Assembly (NCBI RefSeq): GCF_903652925.1
Contig: NZ_CAHLAR010000005.1
Span: forward strand, 62,001 to 126,000
DNA length: 64,000 nucleotides
Reading direction: 5' to 3'
Source of the DNA: Achromobacter anxifer
Lineage (GTDB): Bacteria > Pseudomonadota > Gammaproteobacteria > Burkholderiales > Burkholderiaceae_B
The notes beneath the pieces are model-generated. The model had not been told where the DNA came from. It saw only the letters and a program-made list of their open reading frames with translations, and searched no databases. Shown piece by piece: positions 39,150-47,363 of this stretch. Every line of letters starts with the position of its first letter. Within the stretch, counting starts at the first letter, position 1. Made by a program: the position numbers and the translations under genes.

Positions 39150-39695
39150 TCAGGTGCGCGACAGGTGAACCACGGCGGCGTCGAAAACCCGCCACACGAT
39201 GTGATGGGCCTGCTCGAACGATCGTGGGTCCGTATAGAGCTCGGGCATGATGATCTGCCAACGGCAGTAGTGCCGCCGGTGGCCATGTTGGTCATCGGCG
39301 GCCTCCAGCTTGGTTTGATGCCCTGTACCGATGCCAAGGTCGCGTAGCGAGGCCTGCACGAGGCTGAAGGGGTCTTGACCCGCCGACAAGGGTGTCTTCG
39401 GTACCAGGCTCAGGGTGATCACGAGCAGGTGACCAGGCTGATCGACGGTCAATCGGAACGGCCTCGAACTGGGGTCCTCCTTGAGCACCAGGTATCCCCG
39501 GGTTTCGTTCATGACCCAGTCCTGGCCCTTGATGCGTCGTGCAGCATGGTTCCAGAGGGGTTCATCCAGGTCACCGGCTTCGGGACGTTGCTCGGCGCCC
39601 AGGTACATCTTCAGCGCGCCAAAGAAGGCCTCGCGTGCTGCGATCATCCGTTTGCGGGCGTCGAGATAGTCCGAGAGCTTGGTCAGTTCGGCCAT
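39150..39695 (-). CDS. Hypothetical protein (TonB operon)
   Basis: 181 aa, soluble with no signal peptide; helical N-terminus, beta-rich middle. No recognised domain. Starts 2 nt after the exbD stop. Confidence 0.6.
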   Translation of the reverse strand: MAELTKLSDYLDARKRMIAAREAFFGALKMYLGAEQRPEAGDLDEPLWNHAARRIKGQDWVMNETRGYLVLKEDPSSRPFRLTVDQPGHLLVITLSLVPKTPLSAGQDPFSLVQASLRDLGIGTGHQTKLEAADDQHGHRRHYCRWQIIMPELYTDPRSFEQAHHIVWRVFDAAVVHLSRT

Positions 39696-39697
39696 GG

Positions 39698-40078
39698 TCA
39701 GTCTTTCACTCCGAACTGGATGTTGTGGATGTCGTTCGCGGCCAGCTTGTCCATCACGCCGGTGACCGCCATGAAAGCGGCCCCCTTGTCGGCGAAGATC
39801 CGGGCGACGGTCGCGCCACGCATCCGTGGCATCACCGTCGACCAGTCGGTCACCACCACGCCTTCATGCCAGACAGAGCCGTCCAGCTTGATCTCGAAGG
39901 TAATCGCCGTGTCCTGCGTCATCACGGCGCCGGAGGCGGTCGTCGGCAGGTCCACGTTGATCGACTTGGCCATGAACGGGGTCAGCAGCAGGAGCACCGC
40001 CACCAGCACCAGCAGCACATCGAGCAGCGGGATCACATTGATCTCCGCCCCTTGGGATTTCAGGAAGTCCTTGCGCAT
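39698..40078 (-). CDS. exbD: ExbD/TolR-like protein
   Basis: 126 aa inner-membrane protein. One membrane segment (LLDVLLVLVAVLLLLTPF, about 18-35) carries the conserved Asp (INVIPLLDV, D20) that carries protons in ExbD/TolR, and a periplasmic domain follows. It works with ExbB and TonB to couple the proton gradient to the outer membrane. The ATG at 40078 lies 7 nt after the exbB stop; a longer frame would overlap exbB. Confidence 0.85.
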   Translation of the reverse strand: MRKDFLKSQGAEINVIPLLDVLLVLVAVLLLLTPFMAKSINVDLPTTASGAVMTQDTAITFEIKLDGSVWHEGVVVTDWSTVMPRMRGATVARIFADKGAAFMAVTGVMDKLAANDIHNIQFGVKD

Positions 40079-40085
40079 GTCGGCC

Positions 40086-40511
40086 TCACTTGGCGGAGTC
40101 TTGCGCGCTGGCGCTGACCGCATCGGCGGCGTGCGGCGACTGGTGAGGCTCTTCGTCCGGGACCAGGGCGATCAGCACGCGGTGCATGATCAGGGCAGGG
40201 ATGGCGCTTCCCAGGCCCCAGAGGGTGGCATACAGCGCTTCGCCGATCGGCTGGGCGATGGCCGCGACGTTGAGGTTGCCGGCGCCGATGCCGCCAAGCG
40301 CACCGATGATGTGCCAGACCGTCCCGAACAGACCGATGTAGGGCGCAGTCGACGCGATCAGCGCCAGGCCCACCAGGGGCATCTTCATTGCAACCTCGGG
40401 GCGGATCAGGCCGCGGCGGACCTGGAAGACCAGGAAGAGCCCGGCGACGCCCAGCATGACGACAAGAGCCAGCAGGCCGTAGAGGACGAATTGAACGATT
40501 TGACCAATCAT
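40086..40511 (-). CDS. exbB: ExbB/TolQ/MotA-like proton channel protein
   Basis: 141 aa, shorter than classical ExbB (about 240). It has three membrane segments (about 7-27, 44-67 with the TAPYIGLFGTVWHIIGAL ExbB signature, and 88-110). The signature holds the conserved Thr and Gly residues of the channel. Partner of the ExbD-like protein directly downstream. Confidence 0.85.
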   Translation of the reverse strand: MIGQIVQFVLYGLLALVVMLGVAGLFLVFQVRRGLIRPEVAMKMPLVGLALIASTAPYIGLFGTVWHIIGALGGIGAGNLNVAAIAQPIGEALYATLWGLGSAIPALIMHRVLIALVPDEEPHQSPHAADAVSASAQDSAK

Positions 40512-40547
40512 GTGGAACTCCGATGTGATGTGACGTGGGTACGAGGG

Positions 40548-41240
40548 TTACGGGAGGAAGTCGTTGGTGCCATAGTCGATGACCATGTCGACCTGCCATG
40601 TGGGCACATCGCCGGCAATTCGCAGCAGGTTCTCGGTGGCGTAAGTGCGGGAGGCCATGGCCTTGAGGATCAGGCCGTCGCGCATAGGCTCGCCACCGCT
40701 GCGCACGATGCCGGACCGGGTGACCTTGCCCTCTTTGTTGACCAGAAGCCGGATGAACACCTGGCGCGGCTTGATTGCGAACGGATCCTGGACGCCATCA
40801 CCGATCGGAGCATCCTCTGCCATGAGCTTGCCGCCAGGCATCGACACGCGGGCTGGCGGCAGAACCTCAACGGGCTTTACCACCGGAGCCGGGGAAGGCG
40901 CGGTCGATTGGGCCGCCTTTTTTGCTTCGGGCAAGCTGGTCTCCCGCTCAGCCACGACCACGGGGGCGTCCTTGGGCGGCTTGGGCAGCGTCACCGTCGC
41001 CTCCACCACCTGGTCCGCATTCTCTGGAGCCGTCTGGGCGGCTTGCTTGGGGCCCGCCAGGACCGCCACTGAGAAGCGAGCTTGCGTCAGGCTGGGTGGA
41101 ATAGGCTGACCAGGCATGGACCACTGCCAGAGCGCGGCCATGAGCACGATAGCGGCGCCAATCGCGCCTCCACCATAGGCACGGGCGTACAGGCCTGCCA
41201 CACGAGCACGGGAAAGGGCCACCGGGTTACTTTGGCGCAT
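40548..41240 (-). CDS. tonB: TonB-like energy transducer
   Basis: 230 aa. An N-terminal membrane anchor (about 25-40) is followed by a Pro/Ala/Val-rich periplasmic stretch (KPPKDAPVVV, PAPVVKPVEVLPP) and a C-terminal domain (VFIRLLVNKEGKVTRSGIVRSGG) like the TonB C-terminus. It overlaps the upstream transglycosylase gene by 14 nt. Likely acts with ExbB/ExbD; no TonB-dependent receptor is seen in the window. Confidence 0.8.
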   Translation of the reverse strand: MRQSNPVALSRARVAGLYARAYGGGAIGAAIVLMAALWQWSMPGQPIPPSLTQARFSVAVLAGPKQAAQTAPENADQVVEATVTLPKPPKDAPVVVAERETSLPEAKKAAQSTAPSPAPVVKPVEVLPPARVSMPGGKLMAEDAPIGDGVQDPFAIKPRQVFIRLLVNKEGKVTRSGIVRSGGEPMRDGLILKAMASRTYATENLLRIAGDVPTWQVDMVIDYGTNDFLP

Positions 41241-41706
41241 TGCCGTTCCATTTGTAGTAGATGTCGCGCCAGTGCTGAATCACCTTGCGCGCGTACCGCG
41301 AACCAGCTTCCAGCCGGGTCGGCGTATCAATCGAACCGACGTTGTATCGGGCGATGGCATCCGGCCAGTTCTTCTCGCGGATCTTGTAGTAGGCCAGCAC
41401 GTAGGCGCCGGCCGTGGCGTTGGCGCAGGCGTCGTGCTGAAGGGCATTTGCGTCGTAGCCCCACTTCGACAGGTGCGAAATCCACTTATCGGAGATCTGG
41501 TAGGGCCCGAAGTACGTCCCATGGCTGCGCGGATAGGCAACGCCGACCTTGCCGCCTTCTTGACGCAGCACAGCAACCATCAGTTCGGGAGGTACCGAGT
41601 AATGGTTCGACGCCTGGATGATGCAGGCAGCAGGAATGTCAGGCGGAAGTTCCGCGGTAAGCCAAAACATGGATTTTGTGCAAGGCCGGCACGCGCTAGG
41701 ACGCAT
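41227..41706 (-). CDS. Lytic transglycosylase (VirB1/SLT-like)
   Basis: 159 aa. The SLT fold is seen from VPPELMVAVLRQEGG (catalytic Glu near 50), YFGPYQIS (about 65-72), AGAYVLAYY, and AIARYNVGS (about 120). Such enzymes open peptidoglycan for secretion systems. No clear Sec signal peptide is visible from this start; an in-frame ATG at 41670 gives a shorter N-terminus. First gene of the TonB/ExbBD operon. Confidence 0.75.
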   Translation of the reverse strand: MRPSACRPCTKSMFWLTAELPPDIPAACIIQASNHYSVPPELMVAVLRQEGGKVGVAYPRSHGTYFGPYQISDKWISHLSKWGYDANALQHDACANATAGAYVLAYYKIREKNWPDAIARYNVGSIDTPTRLEAGSRYARKVIQHWRDIYYKWNGNAPK

Positions 41707-41730
41707 CCGAGAATTTGCTAAAGTAGACCT

Positions 41731-41736
41731 AGTATA
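41731..41736 (-). promoter_or_regulatory. TATACT promoter for the transglycosylase-TonB operon
   Basis: Minus-strand GATATACTAGG, 24 nt before the start at 41706; overlaps the divergent promoter region. Confidence 0.5.
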
Positions 41737-41740
41737 TCGC

Positions 41741-41770
41741 TATACGGAGCTTTTGCCAATGCGCTATACA
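41741..41770 (+). promoter_or_regulatory. Two CTATAC-type motifs in tandem
   Basis: CGCTATACG (hexamer 41741-41746) and GCGCTATACA (hexamer 41765-41770) lie 57 and 33 nt before the start at 41804. Confidence 0.6.
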
Positions 41771-41803
41771 AACACAGGTACAACTTCACCAAGAGGAAAC
41801 ATC

Positions 41804-42022
41804 ATGGCAACTATGGCAACCGGATCTTCTCGCTTCACGGGGCAGGCATATCAACTGTGCAGCCGCAACCGCCTGCCAAACGGAAGCTACGTGGCTGTGA
41901 ACGGTCCCTGGGACACCTATGGCGTCGTCACCAGCTCCAAGCAGCAAGAAGATGGTCAGTGGCTCAACCAGATCCGCGGTGTAAAGAAGCGCGCAAGGGA
42001 AAAACCCGTCGCGCAATTCTGA
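41804..42022 (+). CDS. Small basic hypothetical protein
   Basis: 72 aa, basic, with a YVAVNGPWDTYGVVTSSK segment and a Lys/Arg-rich C-terminus (RGVKKRAREK). No family recognised; possibly nucleic-acid binding. Start follows GAGGAAACATC, the common RBS here. Two promoter motifs and a strong terminator support expression. Confidence 0.6.
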   Translation: MATMATGSSRFTGQAYQLCSRNRLPNGSYVAVNGPWDTYGVVTSSKQQEDGQWLNQIRGVKKRAREKPVAQF

Positions 42023-42033
42023 CATCCGCCCTC

Positions 42034-42062
42034 AACGCCGTGCTTGCACGGCGTTTTCTTAT
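42034..42062 (+). terminator. Intrinsic terminator
   Basis: AACGCCGTGC pairs with GCACGGCGTT, followed by TTCTTATT. Confidence 0.85.
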
Positions 42063-42145
42063 TGGCCAGTGCCGGAGCCGTGATGCGCCCGGGCTGGGCC
42101 AGCGCTGACCCGCGACGTGCGACGGCGTCGATGAGCTCCTGAGCC

Positions 42146-42151
42146 TATACG
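42146..42151 (+). promoter_or_regulatory. CTATAC-type promoter for the exonuclease gene
   Basis: GCCTATACGCAGCAGGTA, 29 nt before the start at 42181. Confidence 0.6.
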
Positions 42152-42180
42152 CAGCAGGTATCTAACAATTGGAGGACATT

Positions 42181-43032
42181 ATGCAAACCTATCCACACGC
42201 AACTGCCTTGGCCAAGCGCCTGAACAAGACGCTGATCGGCTTCGATCTGGAACACACCGGCGGCAAAGGCCGTGGCATCACCGAGTTCGGCGCTACCGGG
42301 GTGACACCCGACGGCCACGTCCTCGAGTACGTCTCCCTGGTCAAGCCGCGAACCGAGTGCGAGTTCATGCCTTTCGTATGCCGGCTCACTGGTATCTGGC
42401 CTGAGACAGTCGAGCAAGCACCCGCCTGGGGTACCGTACTCGAACAGTTCGTTCTGCCAAACAAGGACGCGATCTGGTGCGGCTTCAACAGCCGATCGTC
42501 TGACATGCCCATCGTGCGCAAGGAAAGCGCGGTCGCCGGAGTTGACGCATCTGTCCTGCTCCATCTGGATCTCATGCGCGTTAGCAGCGATATGAAGGGC
42601 AGCCTGACCGAACGAGTCTCCATGCTCTGGCCGGACGTGAAAGTCTCTGGCGCCCACCGGGCGTTGGCAGATTCCCGTTTCACCATGCTGCTGCTGGAAG
42701 GCCTGCTGACGCAAGGCGAGCCGCTCGGCGACAAGATCGTCGGTGGCCAGCTCTGTCTCACGCAGAACGTCCAGGACGCCGAAGCATCGAAGCCCGCCCG
42801 CCGCACTGGTCAGCCATTCGATCCGTCATTCCTGGTGAAGGACGGTCGCGAACGGCAGGGTGAGCCTTGGACCGACTCGGAGAAGATCTGGGTCGCCTCC
42901 CAGTTCAAGAAAGGGAAAACCCCAGTCGAGTTGGGCAAGGCGAATGGTCGGACAGCCTACGCCGTGGCCTATCGCCTGTATTCTGAAAACCTGATCGACA
43001 AGCTGACGCGGGACTCCTTCCGCAACGCATGA
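42181..43032 (+). CDS. DnaQ-like (DEDDh) 3'-5' exonuclease
   Basis: 283 aa. Exo motifs are IGFDLEHTGG (about 18-27, first two acids), WCGFNSRSSDM (about 98-108) and AHRALADSRF (about 157-166, His-Asp of DEDDh). The last 80 residues form a separate part with an EPWTDSEKIWVASQFKKGKTPVELG segment resembling an HTH-like DNA-binding tail. It could proofread or process DNA ends. ATG at 42181 follows TTGGAGGACATT. Confidence 0.75.
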   Translation: MQTYPHATALAKRLNKTLIGFDLEHTGGKGRGITEFGATGVTPDGHVLEYVSLVKPRTECEFMPFVCRLTGIWPETVEQAPAWGTVLEQFVLPNKDAIWCGFNSRSSDMPIVRKESAVAGVDASVLLHLDLMRVSSDMKGSLTERVSMLWPDVKVSGAHRALADSRFTMLLLEGLLTQGEPLGDKIVGGQLCLTQNVQDAEASKPARRTGQPFDPSFLVKDGRERQGEPWTDSEKIWVASQFKKGKTPVELGKANGRTAYAVAYRLYSENLIDKLTRDSFRNA

Positions 43033-43060
43033 AGACCGGCATCGAACCATCCTTAACTCA

Positions 43061-43082
43061 GGCCCCGCTTTGCGGGGTCTAT
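43061..43082 (+). terminator. Probable terminator after the exonuclease
   Basis: CCCCGC pairs with GCGGGG around TTT, followed by TCTATTC. Confidence 0.45.
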
Positions 43083-43101
43083 TCACGTCCGGCGCGCGAT
43101 T

Positions 43102-43136
43102 AAACGGAAAACGCCACCCATGCAAGGAGGGTGGCG
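43102..43136 (-). terminator. Intrinsic terminator (minus strand)
   Basis: CGCCACCC pairs with GGGTGGCG, followed by TTTTCCGTTT on the minus strand. Confidence 0.75.
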
Positions 43137-43151
43137 CGGAGTGGCTAGGGA

Positions 43152-44405
43152 TTAGCCTTCAATGACCTTGATGCCAGTGGCCTTCAGATCAAACACAAAC
43201 ACGCTGAAGACGACCTTGCGGGTATCCCCAGCATCCCCCTCCTGACGAAGAAAGACAGGCTTTTGCCACATCCCCGTCTGGACAGAATGCTCGGCCCCGC
43301 TGTGAGATTCCACGATATCGTCACCGAAATCATAGGTCTCGAAGGCCAGTTCGGCCGCACGGCAGAACATCTTCTCGTAGGAGCGAAGCAGGAAGGACCG
43401 CAGGTCGGCCTCCGACCAGTGCGCGGTTTCCAGCGGTTCCAGGTGCAGATCCTTCTGCGCAGCCTTGACCAGGTCCTCCAAGTCGTGTCGCGCCAGGCGC
43501 GCCAGCTCGTAGGAGTAGAGGGCATACGTCTCGGTGTTGACCACCGGTACGGAGTCCTTCATCCAGCAGTCGGCACAGCGGCCATCGTGGCCATCATGAG
43601 CCCCACGCACCTTGCCGCAATCAACGCAATGCGATGAATGTCCAGATACGGCGGCGGCCGGCACCGGAACCTCATCGATGTCGCAATCGAAGCCGGCGTC
43701 TGCACTCTCCTCCTCGGCCGCTTTCTTGGCGTATGAAGCAAAAGTGGTCATCAGCCAGTTGTCTCGCAGAAAGCCCAGAAGATGCACGATTTGGCTGTCT
43801 TCGTTCCAGCCAGACTCCGTGCACAGTTGCGTCCAGAGCTGTTCAGCCTCCTGTTCGGATTCCGACGTTACAGGAGTCCGACTGGCGCGCTTCTCAGCTT
43901 CTTCGACGATCAGCCGCCAAGCCTCATGTGCCATTTCGAGATCGGATTCATCAGGATCGCGCTGAACCAGCACGGCTTCAGCGAACGCTTTGTCGAGTGT
44001 GCGCGGAATGTGCAATGCGAGTGGATAGGCCAGTTGCTTGCGCGCCTCCGCAATAGCCTGGCGGATGAACCGCGCAGCTACCGTGGTTGAGCTATCAATC
44101 AGCACATCGATACCTTGCTCGATAGCAGGACCCACGTTGACGGTCTTTTCGTATCCCGATTCAAGACCATCAGCCAGGGCGGAGAGGTCATCCAGGTCCA
44201 TACCGAGCAGCTCGTGCCGGCCGGGCTTGAGGATCAGAGATGCCAGTACAGCGCGCAGCGCGTGCTGGTTCCGGTAACCCTCTTCGGCGGCGACCAGCTC
44301 GTAGGCTTGGTCAATGACCATAGGTTGTCCACCTTTGGTGAAGCCCAGGGCATTCAGGCGGTTGGCGATGCGCTGAGCGCGAGCCTTCAGTTCATTTGCG
44401 TTCAT
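43152..44405 (-). CDS. Hypothetical protein with a zinc ribbon
   Basis: 417 aa. The N-terminus (AQRIANRLNALGF, then AYELVAAEEGYRNQHALR) resembles short helical domains found in several mobile-element proteins. A zinc-ribbon-like segment CVDCGKVRG...GRCADC is at about residues 263-283. The rest is helical and acidic. No function recognised. Its leader is unusually long (about 150 nt). Confidence 0.6.
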   Translation of the reverse strand: MNANELKARAQRIANRLNALGFTKGGQPMVIDQAYELVAAEEGYRNQHALRAVLASLILKPGRHELLGMDLDDLSALADGLESGYEKTVNVGPAIEQGIDVLIDSSTTVAARFIRQAIAEARKQLAYPLALHIPRTLDKAFAEAVLVQRDPDESDLEMAHEAWRLIVEEAEKRASRTPVTSESEQEAEQLWTQLCTESGWNEDSQIVHLLGFLRDNWLMTTFASYAKKAAEEESADAGFDCDIDEVPVPAAAVSGHSSHCVDCGKVRGAHDGHDGRCADCWMKDSVPVVNTETYALYSYELARLARHDLEDLVKAAQKDLHLEPLETAHWSEADLRSFLLRSYEKMFCRAAELAFETYDFGDDIVESHSGAEHSVQTGMWQKPVFLRQEGDAGDTRKVVFSVFVFDLKATGIKVIEG

Positions 44406-44556
44406 GTCTATGTCCTTTCAACGGCAGAGCCGCGGTAGTGGGAGGCTGCGTTGCCAACAGGGCTCTGCGCTATGTCAGAACAAGTTGGATGGTTTGACCT
44501 ACAGGGTTGAATGACTCTCCATGCACCGGATGGTGCGCAGCCAGGAGCGTCTGAGA
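44406..44556 (-). promoter_or_regulatory. Long 5' leader of the zinc-ribbon gene
   Basis: About 145 nt separate the promoter from the ATG. It holds a GCACC-ATCC-GGTGC hairpin, a 7-codon ORF (MESHSTL), and a long-range AGAGCC/GGCTCT pairing just before the RBS. No known riboswitch class recognised. Confidence 0.35.
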
Positions 44557-44562
44557 GGTATA
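44557..44562 (-). promoter_or_regulatory. CTATAC-type promoter
   Basis: Minus-strand CCTATACC, 151 nt before the start at 44405. Confidence 0.55.
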
Positions 44563-44606
44563 GGCGTAATGCCGTCGGCACAGTAGTCCGATATGCTGTT
44601 TGTCGA

Positions 44607-44612
44607 TATACT
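44607..44612 (+). promoter_or_regulatory. TATACT promoter of the PAPS-reductase-like gene
   Basis: GATATACTGG, 26 nt before the start at 44639. Confidence 0.5.
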
Positions 44613-44638
44613 GGCAGTAATTAAAGAGGTATTTGACT

Positions 44639-45430
44639 ATGAATTGTGATTTCGGAGTGCCGTCTGGCGCGCGGCCACCTGTCGTCGTCGCATATGGGGT
44701 TGGTATCGACAGCACCGCAGTGCTCGTGGGAATGCAGCAGCGCGGTGAACGGCCGGATCTGATCTTGTTCGCCGACACGGGCGACGAGAAGCAGGCCACC
44801 TACGACTACCTCCCGGTGATCAACGCGTGGCTGCGGAAGGTTGGCTTCCCAGAGGTCACCGTCGTCAAGAATCTTCGGCCGAAGTCTGGCGACAAGTCGC
44901 TGTCCGAATCCTGCCTTCGCCTGGGCACGCTGCCGGCGCTGGCCTACGGCATGCACCAGTGCTCCCTGGTGTGGAAGCGCGATCCACAGCACAAGTTCAT
45001 CAAGGCCTGGCAGCCGGCGATCGACGCCTGGGCGGCAGGCATGAAGGTTGTCACCTGCATCGGCTACGACGCGGGCCCGCGGGACTCGTGCCGCCAGTAC
45101 AAGGCGGAGGGAAAGGAGTCACCGGGCTTCACCAACCGGTTCCCGCTGATCGAGTGGGGCTGGGATCGGGAGCGCTGCGAGGCTGAGATCGCGGCCGCCG
45201 GACTACCCGCTCCAGTCAAGAGCGCCTGCTTTCACTGCCCTGCGAGCAAGAAGCACGAGATCGTCTGGCTGCGCCGCAACGAGCCGGAGAAGTACCAGCG
45301 CGCGCTGGACATGGAGGTGGGCGCGAAGCCCTATCATGACCGTCGCCGCGCGGAAGGCAAGCGCGCCGCCGAAGGTCTGGGCCGGCGCTTCTCCTGGGCG
45401 ACGGTCCCGGACGAGGCCCAGGCCGCCTAA
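44639..45430 (+). CDS. PAPS-reductase-like PP-loop protein
   Basis: 263 aa of the adenylyl-sulfate/PAPS reductase superfamily (PP-loop ATPase fold). The PP-loop-like motif VAYGVGIDSTAVL is at about 16-28, LFADTGDEK at about 43-51, and a late SACFHCPASKKHE segment (about 197-209) has a CxxC. Phage and plasmid members are usually not sulfate reducers; some act on nucleic acids (DndC relatives). It converges on a radical SAM gene with only 3 nt between the stops. ATG at 44639 follows AAAGAGG. Confidence 0.7.
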   Translation: MNCDFGVPSGARPPVVVAYGVGIDSTAVLVGMQQRGERPDLILFADTGDEKQATYDYLPVINAWLRKVGFPEVTVVKNLRPKSGDKSLSESCLRLGTLPALAYGMHQCSLVWKRDPQHKFIKAWQPAIDAWAAGMKVVTCIGYDAGPRDSCRQYKAEGKESPGFTNRFPLIEWGWDRERCEAEIAAAGLPAPVKSACFHCPASKKHEIVWLRRNEPEKYQRALDMEVGAKPYHDRRRAEGKRAAEGLGRRFSWATVPDEAQAA

Positions 45431-45433
45431 CGG

Positions 45434-46330
45434 CTACGCCGCCAGGCCCTGCGGCGTCACGAACATGCCGCAGCTGGCCGCCACGTCGAATCCGACACGC
45501 GGCACGATGCGCGAGCACGGATGGGCAAGACGGGCTTGGATGCGATCGAAGTTTGCTTGGATGACGGCGTCAGGACTCTCCCGGCCCTGGGCGGCAGAGT
45601 AGGGGTTGTAGCGGACCAGGTTGAACTTGGCGCGAAGACCATGTTGCTCGATGGCGTCCAGCATGGCATCCACCTGCGCTGGCGAATCATTCTGCCCTTC
45701 GATGAAGGCGCCATGGATCACCACGAGCTGGCCCGTAATGTCTTGCCAGCGCCGCAACATTGCCAGGGCCTGGTCCACCGGCAGGCTCTTTGGGAGCCAG
45801 CGTTTGCGAAATGCGGGGTCCACGCTGTACAGAGAGTAGTACAGCACCTGGTCGTGCGCGGCGCACGCCAGCTTGTCCAGCGCCTCGGGGCTCTCCAGCG
45901 AATCAGGCAGGATCGAGGAGATGTTGAACGTCGCCGCCAGGCCACGCCGGTCAGCAAGCTCCGAAAGACTATCAAAGAGCGCGGACGCCCGGGCCAGCAA
46001 CATGGGATTGGCCAAGGGTTCGCCCCTGGCCATGAAATTGAAGTTCACACGGCTGGCGCGGCCGCCGAGCTGGATTCCATCCGCGTCATAGTACGCCAGC
46101 ACCTGCTGGGCCTGGTGGACATAGTCCTCGAACGTCGCCGGCACGAAATCAGTCTGGCCCGTTTGCGTCAGATGGCAGAACCGACAGGCCTTGTTGCAGC
46201 CGGTATGCGAGGACAGGTAAGCGATGAAATAGTCCCGCTCACGTCGCACGTAGCGCGCCTCCATCATGTCGGAACGAACGAAGTTGACCGATTGGTCTTG
46301 TTGCGAGCGCAAGATGGTGATGATCGACAT
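45434..46330 (-). CDS. RlmN-like radical SAM protein lacking one catalytic cysteine
   Basis: 298 aa. The SAM/4Fe-4S motif is CNKACRFC (Cys45, Cys49, Cys52), followed by ARGEPLAN, resembling the MGMGEP motif of RlmN. KFNLVRYNPY and AASCGMF (Cys287) match the C-terminal RlmN motifs, where the last Cys is the methyl carrier. The second catalytic Cys (Cys118 in E. coli RlmN, seven residues before the cluster) is replaced by Tyr38. So rRNA A2503 methylation as in RlmN/Cfr is doubtful and another reaction is possible. The start at 46330 keeps the core; an upstream frame has no RBS. Confidence 0.75.
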   Translation of the reverse strand: MSIITILRSQQDQSVNFVRSDMMEARYVRRERDYFIAYLSSHTGCNKACRFCHLTQTGQTDFVPATFEDYVHQAQQVLAYYDADGIQLGGRASRVNFNFMARGEPLANPMLLARASALFDSLSELADRRGLAATFNISSILPDSLESPEALDKLACAAHDQVLYYSLYSVDPAFRKRWLPKSLPVDQALAMLRRWQDITGQLVVIHGAFIEGQNDSPAQVDAMLDAIEQHGLRAKFNLVRYNPYSAAQGRESPDAVIQANFDRIQARLAHPCSRIVPRVGFDVAASCGMFVTPQGLAA

Positions 46331-46360
46331 AGGACTACTGCCGGAAAAGCGTAAGGGGAG

Positions 46361-46396
46361 GAAAAGCAAAGAGCCTGCGCTCAGCAGGCTCTTTCC
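46361..46396 (-). terminator. Intrinsic terminator after the SSB-like gene
   Basis: AAAGAGCCTGC pairs with GCAGGCTCTTT around a short loop, followed on the minus strand by GCTTTTCC. Confidence 0.8.
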
Positions 46397-46410
46397 GGGC
46401 ACAGCGGCTA

Positions 46411-46809
46411 TCAGGCCGCAGCGGCTTCGGGGACCGGGACCGCGGTCGCTTCGGCGGCGTCGCCGTCGGCCTGCGGCAGGTCTTCTTGCTCGTCGTTCAC
46501 GACTTGCAGGCGGTCAGCGACCAGCTCGTTGGTCACGTAGCCGTCGGAGCCGATGAGGGTCTTCAGGACGCCCTGCACGTGGCCGGTGACGTCGACCACT
46601 TCGCCGACCTTCAGGCTGTTCTTGCAGCGCTCGTAGACGAACGGGGGGACGCGGATCAGCGCGATGTTGAGGAATTGCACAGGCTGCTCGGTGCGCTGGC
46701 GGTTCGGGCCGTACTGGACCATGATCACCGCAGCAGGCCCCTTCTTGGTCGGCTTGTTGTTCACGTCCACGCGCTTGACTTCGCCGGACATCACGAAAGT
46801 ATTGATCAT
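46411..46809 (-). CDS. OB-fold single-stranded DNA-binding protein
   Basis: 132 aa. An OB-fold-like beta-rich core (NTFVMSGEVKRVDV, ...AVIMVQYG..., FLNIALIRVPPFVYERC, KVGEVVDVTGHVQG) is followed by an acidic Asp/Glu/Ala tail, as in SSB, though the tail does not end in the usual DDDIPF. Likely SSB-like in the element's replication. ATG at 46809 follows AGGAGTTTTAG. Confidence 0.65.
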   Translation of the reverse strand: MINTFVMSGEVKRVDVNNKPTKKGPAAVIMVQYGPNRQRTEQPVQFLNIALIRVPPFVYERCKNSLKVGEVVDVTGHVQGVLKTLIGSDGYVTNELVADRLQVVNDEQEDLPQADGDAAEATAVPVPEAAAA

Positions 46810-46916
46810 CTAAAACTCCTAAATCGATGGGGGCTCACTATTCGCCCGGACATTCACCACAGGGTCGGTATTCCTCGATTGCCTGCCGGTGAGTGCTACC
46901 GGGCACTACGCCTACT

Positions 46917-47351
46917 TCACTTCCCAAGAATGCTCAGCGGATTCTGTGCATCGTTGGAGAGCAAGACTGTCGTCGTAGCGTATAGCGCAGAACAGGCGGC
47001 ATGCCCACCATGTTTCTTGACAAATTTTTCAGCAGTCAGGCATTGAGCCTTCAGTTGCCGGCATTCCCTCCCCTTTTGGGTCGTGCAGGTCGGGGCCTTC
47101 ACCTGCAAAACACGCCATGCAGGCCCTTCTGCGGACGCCAGGAGGTCCTTAGCCCCCTTCGTCGTACGCTCGATGACCCGTACCTTGTTACCGGTCAGGC
47201 GCGCAGAGGTGGCGAACTTTGCAGTCGGGTCCGCCGGCGGCACTGCGGCACCTGGCATCGGCGCCAGCGAGATGACGGGCTGTGCTTGCGCCATCAGGCT
47301 GACCAGGCCGAGGGCTGCCGCGAGCAGCCCCTTACGGAGGAAGAGATTCAT
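46917..47351 (-). CDS. Exported hypothetical protein
   Basis: 144 aa with a signal peptide (1-23, ending AQA). Four cysteines near the C-terminus (PTCTTQ, ECRQ, QCLT, AACSAL) could form disulfides, made possible by the DsbA-like protein encoded 12 nt upstream. Last gene of a three-gene operon of envelope proteins. No family recognised. Confidence 0.65.
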   Translation of the reverse strand: MNLFLRKGLLAAALGLVSLMAQAQPVISLAPMPGAAVPPADPTAKFATSARLTGNKVRVIERTTKGAKDLLASAEGPAWRVLQVKAPTCTTQKGRECRQLKAQCLTAEKFVKKHGGHAACSALYATTTVLLSNDAQNPLSILGK

Positions 47352-47363
47352 GGACGGAGCCCT

